A stretch of 64,000 bases of DNA from Fibrobacter sp. (lineage in GTDB: Bacteria; Fibrobacterota; Fibrobacteria; Fibrobacterales; Fibrobacteraceae). The translations under genes and the position numbers were made by a program. This document shows, one piece after another, positions 42,246-53,034 of this stretch. The DNA is taken from contig JAFPWY010000003.1 of assembly GCA_017412605.1 (NCBI GenBank), positions 62,001-126,000 on the forward strand. Reading direction: 5' to 3'. The notes under the pieces are model-generated. The model saw only the letters and a list, made by a program, of their open reading frames with translations, ran no database searches and had not been told where the DNA came from. Each line of letters opens with the position of its first letter. Position 1 is the first letter of the stretch.

Positions 42246-44555
42246 GTGAATTACATGCGATTTTTTAGACTCTACAGTTTTTTTGTTGTTTCGGTTCTTG
42301 CGCTAATCCTTTCTGCCTGTTCCGACGAAGACGACGGTACGGACTACCCGTTCGACCGCGAGGTTATGGATATGAGCGTCATGCTCACTTGCGGTCCCAA
42401 GGCTGCCGAAGGCGATTCGTGCTACCGGGTTCGCTTCCAGTATCCGATGTCGACGGATAAGCTGGAGGGGATTTATCTTTGGCTGGGCACCGATGTCATT
42501 GACGACACGTCGAAGAGCGTGTCTTCTTCGCAGTTAGACAAGAGCGACACCGTTCTGAAGTATTCCAAAAAGAAGGGGAAGACTGTTGACACGATTGATG
42601 TTTCCCGTAAAGTCAAGAAGCTTCTCAAGAAGGGGAGTTACGATACCCTTCAGGTGGCGATTTACTGCAAGTATTCCAAGGGCGATGCGGGCCTTGTTCA
42701 GCGCGCGTTTTTCTTCTTGAGGGATAGCCAGGCTCCGTCCCTTGTCAGCATCCGCGACTCTGTGTGGACTTTGGGTGGCTGGATCGAGTGGACGCGTCCT
42801 ACAGATCAGAGAAATTTCCATACGCCATCTGAGATATCAGGTCCGATTGCGGGTTATAACGTTGTTATTTCGAGCGATGACAAGAGTGAGGACCTGCGCA
42901 AGCTCAAACTGTCTATGGAAGGTGCGTTTTCGGATACCGTCCGGCATGCTAGGATTCGCATGCTTCACGATAGCCTGGTCGTCGATTCCACGTCGCGCTC
43001 GTCAAAGGAAAAGAATGTCCTGCGCTTGGCCGTCCTCGATGGGAATGGGTTTGACATGGAGAACGATTCCGCCAACCTCTTCAAATTGACGATTCGGGGA
43101 CTCCATAGTGAATCCAAGTATACTATCGGTATCACTTCATTGGATTCCGCAGGTAACTCGTCGAAAGAGGTCTCCCATGTGCTCAGCACCACGGATTCCA
43201 TTGCCCCGCTCTTGTCGACGGCCGTTGTCACAATCGAGGATACGCTGTATCCCGGGACCGGGCTTGCAAGGCTCGACAGCAACAACAGGCTTGTCATTTT
43301 CTGGAGCCGCTCGGTCGACCCGCTCATGATGGATCATGGCATCGTGGCAGATACGACCTTGGTCTTCCCGAAGGGCTGCGTTGAATCTTCCTGCTACGAC
43401 TCTGTTGCGTCGTACGAGATCTTGCGCTATAATCCTTTGAAAGACTCCTGGGAACCGATGCGCTTTTCTGGCGGCCCCTCGTCAAATTACGTGAAGGATT
43501 TTGACTGGGAAGACGGCGAAATGGTCGTTGTCGATGGCGGTCGCTATATTGCGGATACGATCCGCTGGGTATCTCCGGGAGATACGGTTATCTTGAGAAT
43601 ACGCTCCAGGGATGTGTCCGGCTATTATTCCCGTGCACTGATTGACACTGTTTATGTATCACCGGGCGCACTCTCCAAGGAACTTGAATGTCCGGAAGGT
43701 TTTGTCGCGATTTCCCTTTCTGATACGAATAAGTTCTGCATGGAGAGGTTTGAACACATGAACGACTCCGGTGAGTTTGTTCGTGATATCTTCCATTCCG
43801 AAGCGCAGGCTGCCTGCGAGGCTATTTCGGCGAGCGGTTTCAAGGTGAGCCTTTGCAACGAACGCGATTGGGAATTGGCCTGCCTTTCGGGGGGTACGCT
43901 CACGTATGGCGTAATTCAAGACGACACCATTCCCATGTCCTCGTTCTTGTTCGAAAACTGCGGTGTGGGTTCTGAAGACTCCTCGTCTGCGGTGGGATTG
44001 GCAAAGAGAAATCATCGCTGCGTCAATTTGTGGGGCGTTCATGATTTGTCGGGAAATTTGCAGGAATGGGTCAATGGACGTTCCGAAGATACTATCGCTG
44101 TTCTCAAGGGCGGTTCCTACAAGACGATGAACGGGCTTGACATCGAGACGCAGGCGCAGTGCACCAATAGGGGATTCCCCGTCTTTACTCGTCTCGCCTA
44201 TACCAAGGATTCCGTTTTCCTGTACCGCGAAGGGACTAGGGTAGACACTGTTTATGAGGCGGATACATCGAGGACCTTGTTCAAGGTACTTACGAAGAAG
44301 GACTTCAAGGATTCGCTGCAGTTCTTCAATGTCCAGGATTCCAGCGGGAATTCCCTCGGTGTCGATTATGCTCCTTATTCTGAGTACAAAAATGGCGGTG
44401 AAGAATGGTTGAAGTCCATTTCTAATGGTTTGGTCTATGTGCCCGACCATATTGAAAAGGTCTTCCTTACCGGTGAGAAGGTCCCCTACAGGATGGCGGC
44501 CTCGTTCTATAAGTCGTCGTCTATCGGCTTCCGCTGCTGCGCATACCCCGAATAA
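42246..44555 (+). CDS. Lipoprotein with fibronectin-like region and FGE/SUMF1-like domain
   Basis: 769 residues. Signal peptide SFFVVSVLALILSAC gives lipobox LSAC, followed by SDEDDG. Residues about 150-480 read like two or three Fn3/Ig modules (SVWTLGGWIEWTRPTDQ; YTIGITSLDSAGNSSKEVSH; GDTVILRIRSRDVSGYYS). Residues about 480-769 resemble a degenerate sulfatase-modifying factor domain: VSLCNERDWELACLSGG, NLWGVHDLSGNLQEWVNG, VLKGGSYK, and the terminal SSIGFRCC. Such domains in Fibrobacter lipoproteins may have lost enzymatic function and bind ligands (inference). GTG at 42246 is preferred; ATG 42255 also possible. Confidence 0.75.
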   Translation: MNYMRFFRLYSFFVVSVLALILSACSDEDDGTDYPFDREVMDMSVMLTCGPKAAEGDSCYRVRFQYPMSTDKLEGIYLWLGTDVIDDTSKSVSSSQLDKSDTVLKYSKKKGKTVDTIDVSRKVKKLLKKGSYDTLQVAIYCKYSKGDAGLVQRAFFFLRDSQAPSLVSIRDSVWTLGGWIEWTRPTDQRNFHTPSEISGPIAGYNVVISSDDKSEDLRKLKLSMEGAFSDTVRHARIRMLHDSLVVDSTSRSSKEKNVLRLAVLDGNGFDMENDSANLFKLTIRGLHSESKYTIGITSLDSAGNSSKEVSHVLSTTDSIAPLLSTAVVTIEDTLYPGTGLARLDSNNRLVIFWSRSVDPLMMDHGIVADTTLVFPKGCVESSCYDSVASYEILRYNPLKDSWEPMRFSGGPSSNYVKDFDWEDGEMVVVDGGRYIADTIRWVSPGDTVILRIRSRDVSGYYSRALIDTVYVSPGALSKELECPEGFVAISLSDTNKFCMERFEHMNDSGEFVRDIFHSEAQAACEAISASGFKVSLCNERDWELACLSGGTLTYGVIQDDTIPMSSFLFENCGVGSEDSSSAVGLAKRNHRCVNLWGVHDLSGNLQEWVNGRSEDTIAVLKGGSYKTMNGLDIETQAQCTNRGFPVFTRLAYTKDSVFLYREGTRVDTVYEADTSRTLFKVLTKKDFKDSLQFFNVQDSSGNSLGVDYAPYSEYKNGGEEWLKSISNGLVYVPDHIEKVFLTGEKVPYRMAASFYKSSSIGFRCCAYPE

Positions 44556-44563
44556 TCTGGCCG

Positions 44564-44603
44564 TGAGCCCCCTCATAGCTCACTGCTCATAGCTCATCGC
44601 TAA
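44564..44603. repeat. CTCATAG heptad array
   Basis: Four to five 7-nt units (CTCATAG, CTCACTG, CTCATAG, CTCATCG) that end 8 nt before the next start codon. Confidence 0.8.
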
Positions 44604-44608
44604 CACTT

Positions 44609-45400
44609 ATGTCCGAATATCAAGATTTTTTATCTGTTGCTGAAGCTCTCGCGAAACAGGCGGGGGCTCTTTGTCTTGAACTCCAGCAGAACCTGGGCGA
44701 CGTGAAGTACAAGTCCAAGAAGGACGTGGTGACCCGCGCCGATATCGCTAGCGAGAAACTGATTGTCGATGGGCTCAGGAGTGCGTTCCCGACGCATTCC
44801 ATCCGTACCGAAGAGGCGGGCGTCATCGAGGGCGCGGACTCGCGTTACTGCTGGATAATTGACCCGGTGGATGGAACCGTGAATTTTAGCCGCGGCATCC
44901 CGTTCTGGGGTATTTCCATCGCGCTCCATTTCGAGGGCAAACCGTTGGTCGCGGTCGTAAACCTTCCTCGGTTGGGCGAAGTCTTTACTGCTGTGAAAGG
45001 TGGTGGCGCCTTCATGAACGGCAAAGCAATCCATGTGAGCGAAGAAGCCGACCCGGTGCACGCCATCGTTTCGAACGGCGACTTCAACGTGGGCAATCCC
45101 GAAAAGATCAATCCGCAGAACTCTCGCAACTTCGCCCGCGAGGCCGAGGTGTTCGAGCGAGTCAAGTGCTTTGGCTCGGCAGTGGTGGAGGGGTGTTTTA
45201 CCGCGTGCGGCCGCATCGACTGCTTCGTGATGACGATGAGCTACCCTTGGGATATCGCTGCGATAGCCCTGATTGTCGAGGAAGCCGGCGGAAAATCCAC
45301 CCATATTGACGGGTCCCCGATGCTGTTCGTGGATGGCGAGCAGGTGGTGTTCTCGAACGGCATCCTGCATGAAACGCTCGTGAACTGCGTAACGATGTAA
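44609..45400 (+). CDS. Inositol monophosphatase family protein (SuhB/HisN-like)
   Basis: 263 residues. Metal-binding motifs TEEAG (Glu), WIIDPVDGTVNFSRGIPFWG, and a third site YPWDIAAIALIVEEAGG are intact, so it should be an active Mg2+-dependent sugar or inositol phosphatase. Substrate (inositol-P, fructose-1,6-P2, histidinol-P) cannot be decided from sequence. The region before the ATG is heptad-repeat DNA with no SD. Confidence 0.92.
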   Translation: MSEYQDFLSVAEALAKQAGALCLELQQNLGDVKYKSKKDVVTRADIASEKLIVDGLRSAFPTHSIRTEEAGVIEGADSRYCWIIDPVDGTVNFSRGIPFWGISIALHFEGKPLVAVVNLPRLGEVFTAVKGGGAFMNGKAIHVSEEADPVHAIVSNGDFNVGNPEKINPQNSRNFAREAEVFERVKCFGSAVVEGCFTACGRIDCFVMTMSYPWDIAAIALIVEEAGGKSTHIDGSPMLFVDGEQVVFSNGILHETLVNCVTM

Positions 45401-45433
45401 AATGATTTTTACTTTTGTGCTGGAAAACCGCTG

Positions 45434-45451
45434 ACTTACAAAAATGTAAGT
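45434..45451. promoter_or_regulatory. Inverted-repeat operator 1 upstream of gdhA
   Basis: ACTTACA-AAAA-TGTAAGT, a perfect 7-bp inverted repeat. An identical core recurs 82 bp downstream. Confidence 0.65.
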
Positions 45452-45515
45452 TTTTGTTCCGTAGCTCGTTGAAATTTTGTTAAAATTGGCTATTTTGATT
45501 TATTTCAAAAAAGTA

Positions 45516-45533
45516 ACTTACAAAAATGTAAGA
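45516..45533. promoter_or_regulatory. Inverted-repeat operator 2 upstream of gdhA
   Basis: CTTACA-AAAA-TGTAAG core, same 16 bases as operator 1. Centre lies about 60-70 bp upstream of the probable transcription start. Confidence 0.65.
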
Positions 45534-45557
45534 AATTGAAGATTTTTGGCTCTGTTT

Positions 45558-45586
45558 TTCACTTTTTGTCGCGGGTTTGCTATCTT
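45558..45586 (+). promoter_or_regulatory. Probable gdhA promoter
   Basis: TTCACT (45558-45563), 17-nt spacer, TATCTT (45581-45586). The leader of about 45 nt carries GGAG before the ATG. Confidence 0.5.
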
Positions 45587-45607
45587 TAGACCCGTTAAAA
45601 ACTTTAA

Positions 45608-46987
<1,380 letters not shown>

Positions 46988-47030
46988 TAGCGATGAGCTA
47001 TGAGCATTGAGCGATCAGTTATAAACTGAC
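46988..47030. repeat. ATGAGCT-type heptad segment
   Basis: GCGATGA/GCTATGA/GCATTGA/GCGATCA units after the gdhA stop, then an AGTTATAAACT palindrome. Confidence 0.6.
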
Positions 47031-47043
47031 TGCAAAATCTTGC

Positions 47044-47081
47044 AAAAAATCCCCCGGTTTCAAAAACCGGGGGATTTTTTT
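47044..47081 (+). terminator. gdhA terminator
   Basis: AATCCCCCGGTTT / AAACCGGGGGATT stem with a 3-nt loop and T8; also A-rich on the other side. Confidence 0.92.
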
Positions 47082-47139
47082 TGTTTTTTTCCAAAAAAAG
47101 GTTAGATTTGAATTGATTGTATAAAGGGGCCCTGAGAGC

Positions 47140-50100
47140 ATGCGCTTGTTCACGATTTGGATTGTATTGTCTTTGATGCACTTGTCCGTTTTTGCCGCAC
47201 CATCGGTATGGACCGGCAAGGTGGCGGAAAAGTTCCAACATGGTGAAGGCAAAATTGAAGACCCTTACCTTATCAAGACCCCCGAAGAATTTGCCTTGAT
47301 GGCTAAAAAATATGCCGATTCGGCGTATTACCGTTTGGCCGAGGACATCGTCTTGAACGAGGGCGATGCCAAGGACTGGGCCAAGAAGGCTCCGAAGAAT
47401 AAATGGACTGTTTATGGCGATACGGCTAAATATGCCCGGGTTCATCTAGACGGTGAAGGGCATTCGATCAGCGGCCTTTATATCAATAGTGACAAGGATT
47501 ATCAGGGCTTGTTTGGTGCCTGGACCGGTGTCGTTGCAAATATTAAAATCAAGAATTCCTATGTCAAGGGGCGTAATTATGTAGGGACGCTTGCGGGTGT
47601 ATTTGGCTCTGAAGAACGATGGCTTTTAACTCGTCCTAATCCTTTTGGAAACGAGAACAATGGACATATTGTAAATATAGATGCGGATGTTGTTGTCGAA
47701 GGCCACAATTTTGTGGGTGGGTTGGGTGGATTGCTCAATGAAAAGAAAGCGTCAATTGATTCGAATGGCTACGTTTCTTATGAATCAAAAGGTAGCAGTT
47801 CTTATAGTCCCATTTATCAGTATGATCTTACTGTATCGGGTTCAGTCCAGGCTGATTCTGTAGTTGGCGGTATATTTGGTAGTTATATAAGTGTATCTAA
47901 CGATTGTATGGGGCTATGGAACAAAGCTTCCGTGACAGGATCTTTTGATGTGGGTGGGATTTTTGGTTATTTATATTCGTATAATTCATCTTCGCCAAAT
48001 AGTTTTATTAATTCAGGCGTTGTTAAAGGAACCAGAAAAGTAGCCGGTATAATAGGTGGTTTTGCGTATAATGAATCCCCGGACTTGGAAAACTTGGCAA
48101 ATTTGGGGGCGGTTTCGGGTAAAAGCCGAGTAGCTGGACTGGTAAATTCTGATATTTCGAAGATTCGTCGAAACATATACAATTCCTATAATGCTGGTGA
48201 AATTACGGGTGATTCGGTGGTTTCTCCTCTATTTTACGATGATTCCTGTTCTCGTGAATGTCTTGATACTTTGCATGTCTATGACTTGTTTACTGAACAC
48301 GCGGACTCGATCCATGAGTATGCGGATTCCATGGGAGCCTATTTTTTCCCGGATACAGGAGCGTCGCCTATCAATAAGGGATTGCCTGTATCGGCATATT
48401 TCTATCCGGAAAAAATCTACAGTCATGGGCATGGGATTCACGATGATCCGTTCTTGATTGCTAGTGTTGATGATTTACGCCGTTTTGAACGCCATGCGGC
48501 GTTGAGGACTTCGCAGTATGGGAAGGATACTTATAGATACTATAGGCAAACTGCCGATATTGTATTCCCCAAGGAGAATAACGAATGGACTCCTGTAACG
48601 GTAAACAAGATCCACTATGATGGCGGGGGACATTCAATTTCGGGTTTCGCTATTCATGAAGCGCGTTTAGAAGTTGATTCGACTGTTTTAAAACAGATAG
48701 ATGCGTCTACAAGTTATTCTACCAATTTAGATAGATATACGGAAGCCTCGCGATGCACTGGTTTTTTCAGGAGGATTCAAGACGCTACGATTGACAATTT
48801 AAAACTCAAAGATATAGATGTTGAGGGTGACTTTCAAGTAGGAGGCCTCATTGGATGTAATTATGGACCCTCTCCCATTGTGAAGCGTGTTTCTGTGGAA
48901 GGAACTGTCAAAGGACTTTTTCAAGTTGGGGGCATTGCTGGCGTATCTATTGCAAAATTTCATGATGTCGTAAATCATGCAACTGTATCTGGAAGGAAAT
49001 ATGTCTCTGGAATTACAAATACAAGACAGTCTATCAATGTGGATTTGCTTCGTTTCGTGCGAAACCATGGCAAGGTGACAGGTAATGCTTATGTTGCTGG
49101 AATTGTTAGTGAAATTGAATTAGAAGGAATCTTGAACAGCTATGTTTATAACAGGGGGGATATCATTGCCGAAAAAGGTCCGGCCGGCGGGTTGTTTGCC
49201 GTGGCATCGACAGGCACTTTCCATACTAATATAACTAATTCATACAATGCGTCGAATGTGACGGCAGAAAAAGATTATGGGGCTTTCTTTGGTATTTTGA
49301 ATACAAAATGGGATTGGAAAGAAAGTATAGATTCCATGATGCTTTATGACAAAGCTTTGATGAACGATCCAAGAAACATGTATCGTATAGTAAATGGAAA
49401 CGATTCAAGTCTTGTGTCGGATGCTGCTTTTGCTGCCGTTGATTCTAAAACGCTTAAGTCTGCGGGGGCAAAGGAATTGGGCGCGTTATATGGCGCCGAT
49501 GAAAAGAATGAGAATGGTGGATATCCTGTATTTAAAATGCTTAAAGGCAATGGCACGTCGGATTCGCCTTACCTTATCGAAACCGCAGATGATTTATGGA
49601 AACTAAGTGAACTGGCCTGCTGTGATATTAAACTGATGAGTCTATATCAGAATTCGCATTACAAGCTGATTGCCGACATTGATTTGAAAGCATCTGCAAA
49701 GAAACCTTGGGTTCCTATTTATATAGGTGTGTGGGGTGTCTTCGATGGGGACGGACATACGGTATCTGGGATTTATGTTGATTCGACGAGAAAAGATGAC
49801 TACACTATAATAAGGGGAGGATTGTTTTTAAATAATTTTGGAACCATAAAAAACTTGGGTATTGCCGATTCTCACATTTATGGCGATACCGCTGGCGCAA
49901 TTGTGGCCATAAATGCCGGAGTTATTGAAAACTGTTGGAATAAGAATGCCGTTGTGGAGGCTTCCGATGTTGCAGGGGGTATTGCTGGCGTGATGTATCC
50001 AGGGGTTGTTGCTACTTATGCCGTTATGTCCGATTTAGAAGAATATCAGGCTATTGCAAACCGTGAAGTGTACATAAACAAAGCGTATAATGGAGGAACT

Positions 50101-50763
50101 ATTCGCTCGGGTGATGCCAGTGCGGGAATTGTTGGAGTGGTTGTAGATGTTCCTTATCGAACAGATTTTGTTGCCCGTAGGAATGTTAATATGCGTATCG
50201 CCAATTCGTATAATGTGGGGACGGCTGGCGCTGGTATTGTTTGGTCCACTGCTTTAATTGGAGAAGGTATTGTGGAGATAAAGAATGTGTATGATGCGGG
50301 AACTGGATGCACCGAAAACGGTGATACTAGGCGTGCTCAGAATGTCATAAATTCCTACTTTGTGGACAAGAATCGTAAGGGTTGCGTGAATTACGGAACG
50401 CCCATGACGGCGAAAGAAATGAAGACCAAGGATTTTGCCAAAAAGATGGGCGAGGCGTTTAAGTATGATGCCAATGGCGTGAACAATGGTTTCCCCATCT
50501 TTTCCGACAATAGGGGCTTTGATCCTGACGAACCCTTCAGTGTCAAGCAGCAACGGCTTGTCTACAAGGCGCTGCAGGTGAGTGTCGCCGGGCGAGAGAT
50601 CCGTATCGACAACATGATAGAGGATGTAAATACGGCCCTGTTCGACCTGCGCGGCAAGCGCGTCTGGAGCGGGACGGGAAAATCCGCCGTAATTCCGGTC
50701 CAAAAGGCGGGCGTGTATATTGTCCGGAACAAGTACCAGATGGCTAAAATTGTAGTCCGATAA
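47140..50763 (+). CDS. Secreted GLUG-repeat protein with T9SS-like C-terminal domain
   Basis: 1207 residues. Signal peptide MRLFTIWIVLSLMHLSVFA. The body is built of GLUG-type modules: blocks like YLIKTPEEFALMAKKYADS, YRLAEDIVLN, DGEGHSISGLYI and YVGTLAGVFG recur near residues 25-160, 430-620 and 800-960. These form a beta-helix typical of adhesin-like surface proteins. The last 80 residues (LFDLRGKRVWSGTG; VQKAGVYIVRNKYQ; ending IVVR) resemble type A C-terminal sorting domains of the type IX secretion system; this assignment is inferred. Base composition in the middle (47640-50200) is clearly more A/T-rich than in neighbours. Confidence 0.82.
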   Translation: MRLFTIWIVLSLMHLSVFAAPSVWTGKVAEKFQHGEGKIEDPYLIKTPEEFALMAKKYADSAYYRLAEDIVLNEGDAKDWAKKAPKNKWTVYGDTAKYARVHLDGEGHSISGLYINSDKDYQGLFGAWTGVVANIKIKNSYVKGRNYVGTLAGVFGSEERWLLTRPNPFGNENNGHIVNIDADVVVEGHNFVGGLGGLLNEKKASIDSNGYVSYESKGSSSYSPIYQYDLTVSGSVQADSVVGGIFGSYISVSNDCMGLWNKASVTGSFDVGGIFGYLYSYNSSSPNSFINSGVVKGTRKVAGIIGGFAYNESPDLENLANLGAVSGKSRVAGLVNSDISKIRRNIYNSYNAGEITGDSVVSPLFYDDSCSRECLDTLHVYDLFTEHADSIHEYADSMGAYFFPDTGASPINKGLPVSAYFYPEKIYSHGHGIHDDPFLIASVDDLRRFERHAALRTSQYGKDTYRYYRQTADIVFPKENNEWTPVTVNKIHYDGGGHSISGFAIHEARLEVDSTVLKQIDASTSYSTNLDRYTEASRCTGFFRRIQDATIDNLKLKDIDVEGDFQVGGLIGCNYGPSPIVKRVSVEGTVKGLFQVGGIAGVSIAKFHDVVNHATVSGRKYVSGITNTRQSINVDLLRFVRNHGKVTGNAYVAGIVSEIELEGILNSYVYNRGDIIAEKGPAGGLFAVASTGTFHTNITNSYNASNVTAEKDYGAFFGILNTKWDWKESIDSMMLYDKALMNDPRNMYRIVNGNDSSLVSDAAFAAVDSKTLKSAGAKELGALYGADEKNENGGYPVFKMLKGNGTSDSPYLIETADDLWKLSELACCDIKLMSLYQNSHYKLIADIDLKASAKKPWVPIYIGVWGVFDGDGHTVSGIYVDSTRKDDYTIIRGGLFLNNFGTIKNLGIADSHIYGDTAGAIVAINAGVIENCWNKNAVVEASDVAGGIAGVMYPGVVATYAVMSDLEEYQAIANREVYINKAYNGGTIRSGDASAGIVGVVVDVPYRTDFVARRNVNMRIANSYNVGTAGAGIVWSTALIGEGIVEIKNVYDAGTGCTENGDTRRAQNVINSYFVDKNRKGCVNYGTPMTAKEMKTKDFAKKMGEAFKYDANGVNNGFPIFSDNRGFDPDEPFSVKQQRLVYKALQVSVAGREIRIDNMIEDVNTALFDLRGKRVWSGTGKSAVIPVQKAGVYIVRNKYQMAKIVVR

Positions 50764-51039
50764 TGCCCGGCCGTCGGCCTTTATTGCGCCGATGTGACGG
50801 GCGTCATATTTCTCGTTTGTTCTAAGTGTGGGCTGGGTCACACAAGCGTTTTTGGCTTAGTTTATTTTATTTTATATGCAACATTCAAAAAACCCGTTTT
50901 TTGGAGCGTTTTCGGGCAATTTGGAGTGAATTTTTGTTGGTTGCTTTTTGGAAAGTCTTTGTATTCTTTTTGTAATGAATTATTCCATCCTGAAATATAT
51001 TTTGAATGTATATTTTTTTTGTCATAAATCGGAGCACAG
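50764..51039. other. 276-bp intergenic region
   Basis: A/T-rich. It holds a small GGCCGTCGGCC hairpin just after the upstream stop, possibly terminating it, and TATATT at about 51008-51013 that could serve the GGDEF-EAL gene, which has GGAG before its ATG. A 78-codon minus-strand frame here looks spurious. Confidence 0.4.
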
Positions 51040-53034
51040 ATGAGACCTTTTGATGAACATGTTGTTTTGCGTTTCGCTTTGCTGATTGCTAGCCTCATTT
51101 TTGCTGCGCTTATTCCGGACTTTGTCAGCCATTCTGACCACCTGCTTATTCTCGTTCCCTATGCAATTTGCATTCTGTTCCTTGTCTACCTTGCCTTGTT
51201 CTATCGTTTTCCGTCTTCGTCTGCACAGAAAAAGATGCGCAGCGATGTCAACGTGAACGAAGTCGTTCTGGAACCCATCCGCAATTACGAGCGCGACCTG
51301 CAGGAGAAGGACCGCCTTTTCCAAATGATGATCGACGTATCTTCTGAAGGCTTCTGGACCTTTGATGTCTCTTCGGACAAGGTGTTCTGGTCAAACAAGG
51401 TGGGGAAGATTCTCGGGATAGAATCTCTGGGGGACTCTTTTGATGTCGTGAAGAGCTGTGTGCTGGAAAGCGACTGGGAGTCCTTCCGTAAGTCCCTGCA
51501 GGAATGCTTGAACGACAAGCGTAACTTTACGATTCGCATGCGCCTTTTGAACAAGCATGCTAGCTGCGAAGAAATCGTTGTTTCTGGCCGTCCGCAGTGC
51601 AACGATGCTGGCTTGCTGATCCGCGTGATTGGTTCGCTTTCGGCAATTTCCGATTCGCATGACCTGGTTCGCGAAAACGATTTCCTCTCGACCTGTGATT
51701 CGCTGACGGGTGTCAGCAACCGCCAGGAGTTCCTGAATGAGCTGGCGAAGGATGTCGAGAAGGCTGCCGGGCGTCCGGACTATATTTTTGCAATCGCCCT
51801 TTTGGATATTGACAGCTTTGCTGCGATTAACGATTCCTATTCCATTGATGTTGGCGACCAGGTTCTGCGTATTGTCGCAGACCGCATCACGGCTTCGTCG
51901 CGTACGGGAGATTGCATTGCCCGTATCGGTCCCGATGTCTTTGCGCTGATATTTAGGGATGTCCAGGGGAACGACGTGAATTCCGAACTTATTTCCATTG
52001 TGCGGAATCTTCATTCCAAGGTCAAGATGCCGCTCAAGCTGGAAGGCAAGGAACTTTACATCAGCGTCTCGATGTCTGTCGTGATTAATAAGGATGGCGA
52101 TTGCGTGGAAGACCTGCTGGCCAATGCGAATGCAGTCCTTCGCGATATGAAGAAGGGCGGCAACCATGGCGGTGTGCAGTTCTTTACGGGAGGTATCCGC
52201 GAGAAGGCGATGAACCTCTACAAGCTGGAATTCGAAATCCGCAGGGCTATCCAGGCACGGGAATTTATGCTGGTCTACCAGCCCATCGTCGATATTAGCA
52301 ACGGCGACCGCATTGTGGGCTTCGAGGCGCTTGTCCGTTGGAACAACAGCGAACGCGGCGTGATTTCTCCGGGTGAGTTTATTCCCATTGCCGAGGAGAC
52401 GGGCTTGATTGTACCGATGGGCGCCCAGATCCTGCGCATGGCCTGTGAACAGACAAAGGTCTGGGTCGACATGGGCTACGAGAATATCCAGGTGTCGGTC
52501 AATTTCAGTGCAAAGCAGTTTGCGCTCGACAACATGGTTGACGATGTCCGCCGCATTTTGCAAGAAACTAAGCTGAACCCGAAGAATCTGAAACTGGAGA
52601 TTACGGAATACACGGCGCTGTGTGAATCGGAAAAGACCATCGAGATGATGCGTGCGCTTGCGAGCATGGGCTTGCAGATTTCCATCGATGACTTTGGTAC
52701 GGGTTACAGCAGTTTGGCTTATCTCAAGCGTTTCCCGGTGAATACGCTCAAGATGGACAAGTCGTTTGTCGACCACGTGACGGATGACGAGGAAGATGCT
52801 TCGTTTGCGCGCATGGTCATTGGCATTGCCAATTCGATGAACTTGGGACTCATTGCCGAAGGTGTCGAGACGCGGGACCAGCTTGACTTCCTTAGGAGCG
52901 AAGGTTGCCGGTTCATCCAGGGATTCTTCTTCAGTAAGCCGTTGAACTCCGAGGCTGCGCTGGCCTACTTGCGCAGGCATTATTCTGCCGATTCGAGTTC
53001 TTCGCAGGTTTCCATGGCGCTTCAGATGCCGTAA
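51040..53034 (+). CDS. Membrane GGDEF-EAL protein with PAS domain (probable c-di-GMP phosphodiesterase)
   Basis: 664 residues. Two N-terminal membrane helices (about 12-27 and 34-54), a PAS domain (about 90-210, EGFWTFDVSSDKVFWSNKVG), a GGDEF-like domain (about 220-380) and an EAL domain (about 395-650). The cyclase motif is RIGPDVFAL instead of RxGGDEF, so cyclase activity is probably lost; it may bind GTP as a regulator. The EAL domain keeps FEALVRW, NFSAKQF, LEITEY, IDDFGTGYSSL, LKMDKSFV, IAEGVET and IQGFFFSKP, i.e. all metal and substrate ligands I can check. It should hydrolyse c-di-GMP at the inner membrane. Confidence 0.9.
   Translation: MRPFDEHVVLRFALLIASLIFAALIPDFVSHSDHLLILVPYAICILFLVYLALFYRFPSSSAQKKMRSDVNVNEVVLEPIRNYERDLQEKDRLFQMMIDVSSEGFWTFDVSSDKVFWSNKVGKILGIESLGDSFDVVKSCVLESDWESFRKSLQECLNDKRNFTIRMRLLNKHASCEEIVVSGRPQCNDAGLLIRVIGSLSAISDSHDLVRENDFLSTCDSLTGVSNRQEFLNELAKDVEKAAGRPDYIFAIALLDIDSFAAINDSYSIDVGDQVLRIVADRITASSRTGDCIARIGPDVFALIFRDVQGNDVNSELISIVRNLHSKVKMPLKLEGKELYISVSMSVVINKDGDCVEDLLANANAVLRDMKKGGNHGGVQFFTGGIREKAMNLYKLEFEIRRAIQAREFMLVYQPIVDISNGDRIVGFEALVRWNNSERGVISPGEFIPIAEETGLIVPMGAQILRMACEQTKVWVDMGYENIQVSVNFSAKQFALDNMVDDVRRILQETKLNPKNLKLEITEYTALCESEKTIEMMRALASMGLQISIDDFGTGYSSLAYLKRFPVNTLKMDKSFVDHVTDDEEDASFARMVIGIANSMNLGLIAEGVETRDQLDFLRSEGCRFIQGFFFSKPLNSEAALAYLRRHYSADSSSSQVSMALQMP

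Noticed and set aside
50862-51098. 78-codon minus-strand frame in the gap before the GGDEF-EAL gene
   Set aside because: Lies in A/T-rich promoter DNA, overlaps the next start, shows no signal or family features.
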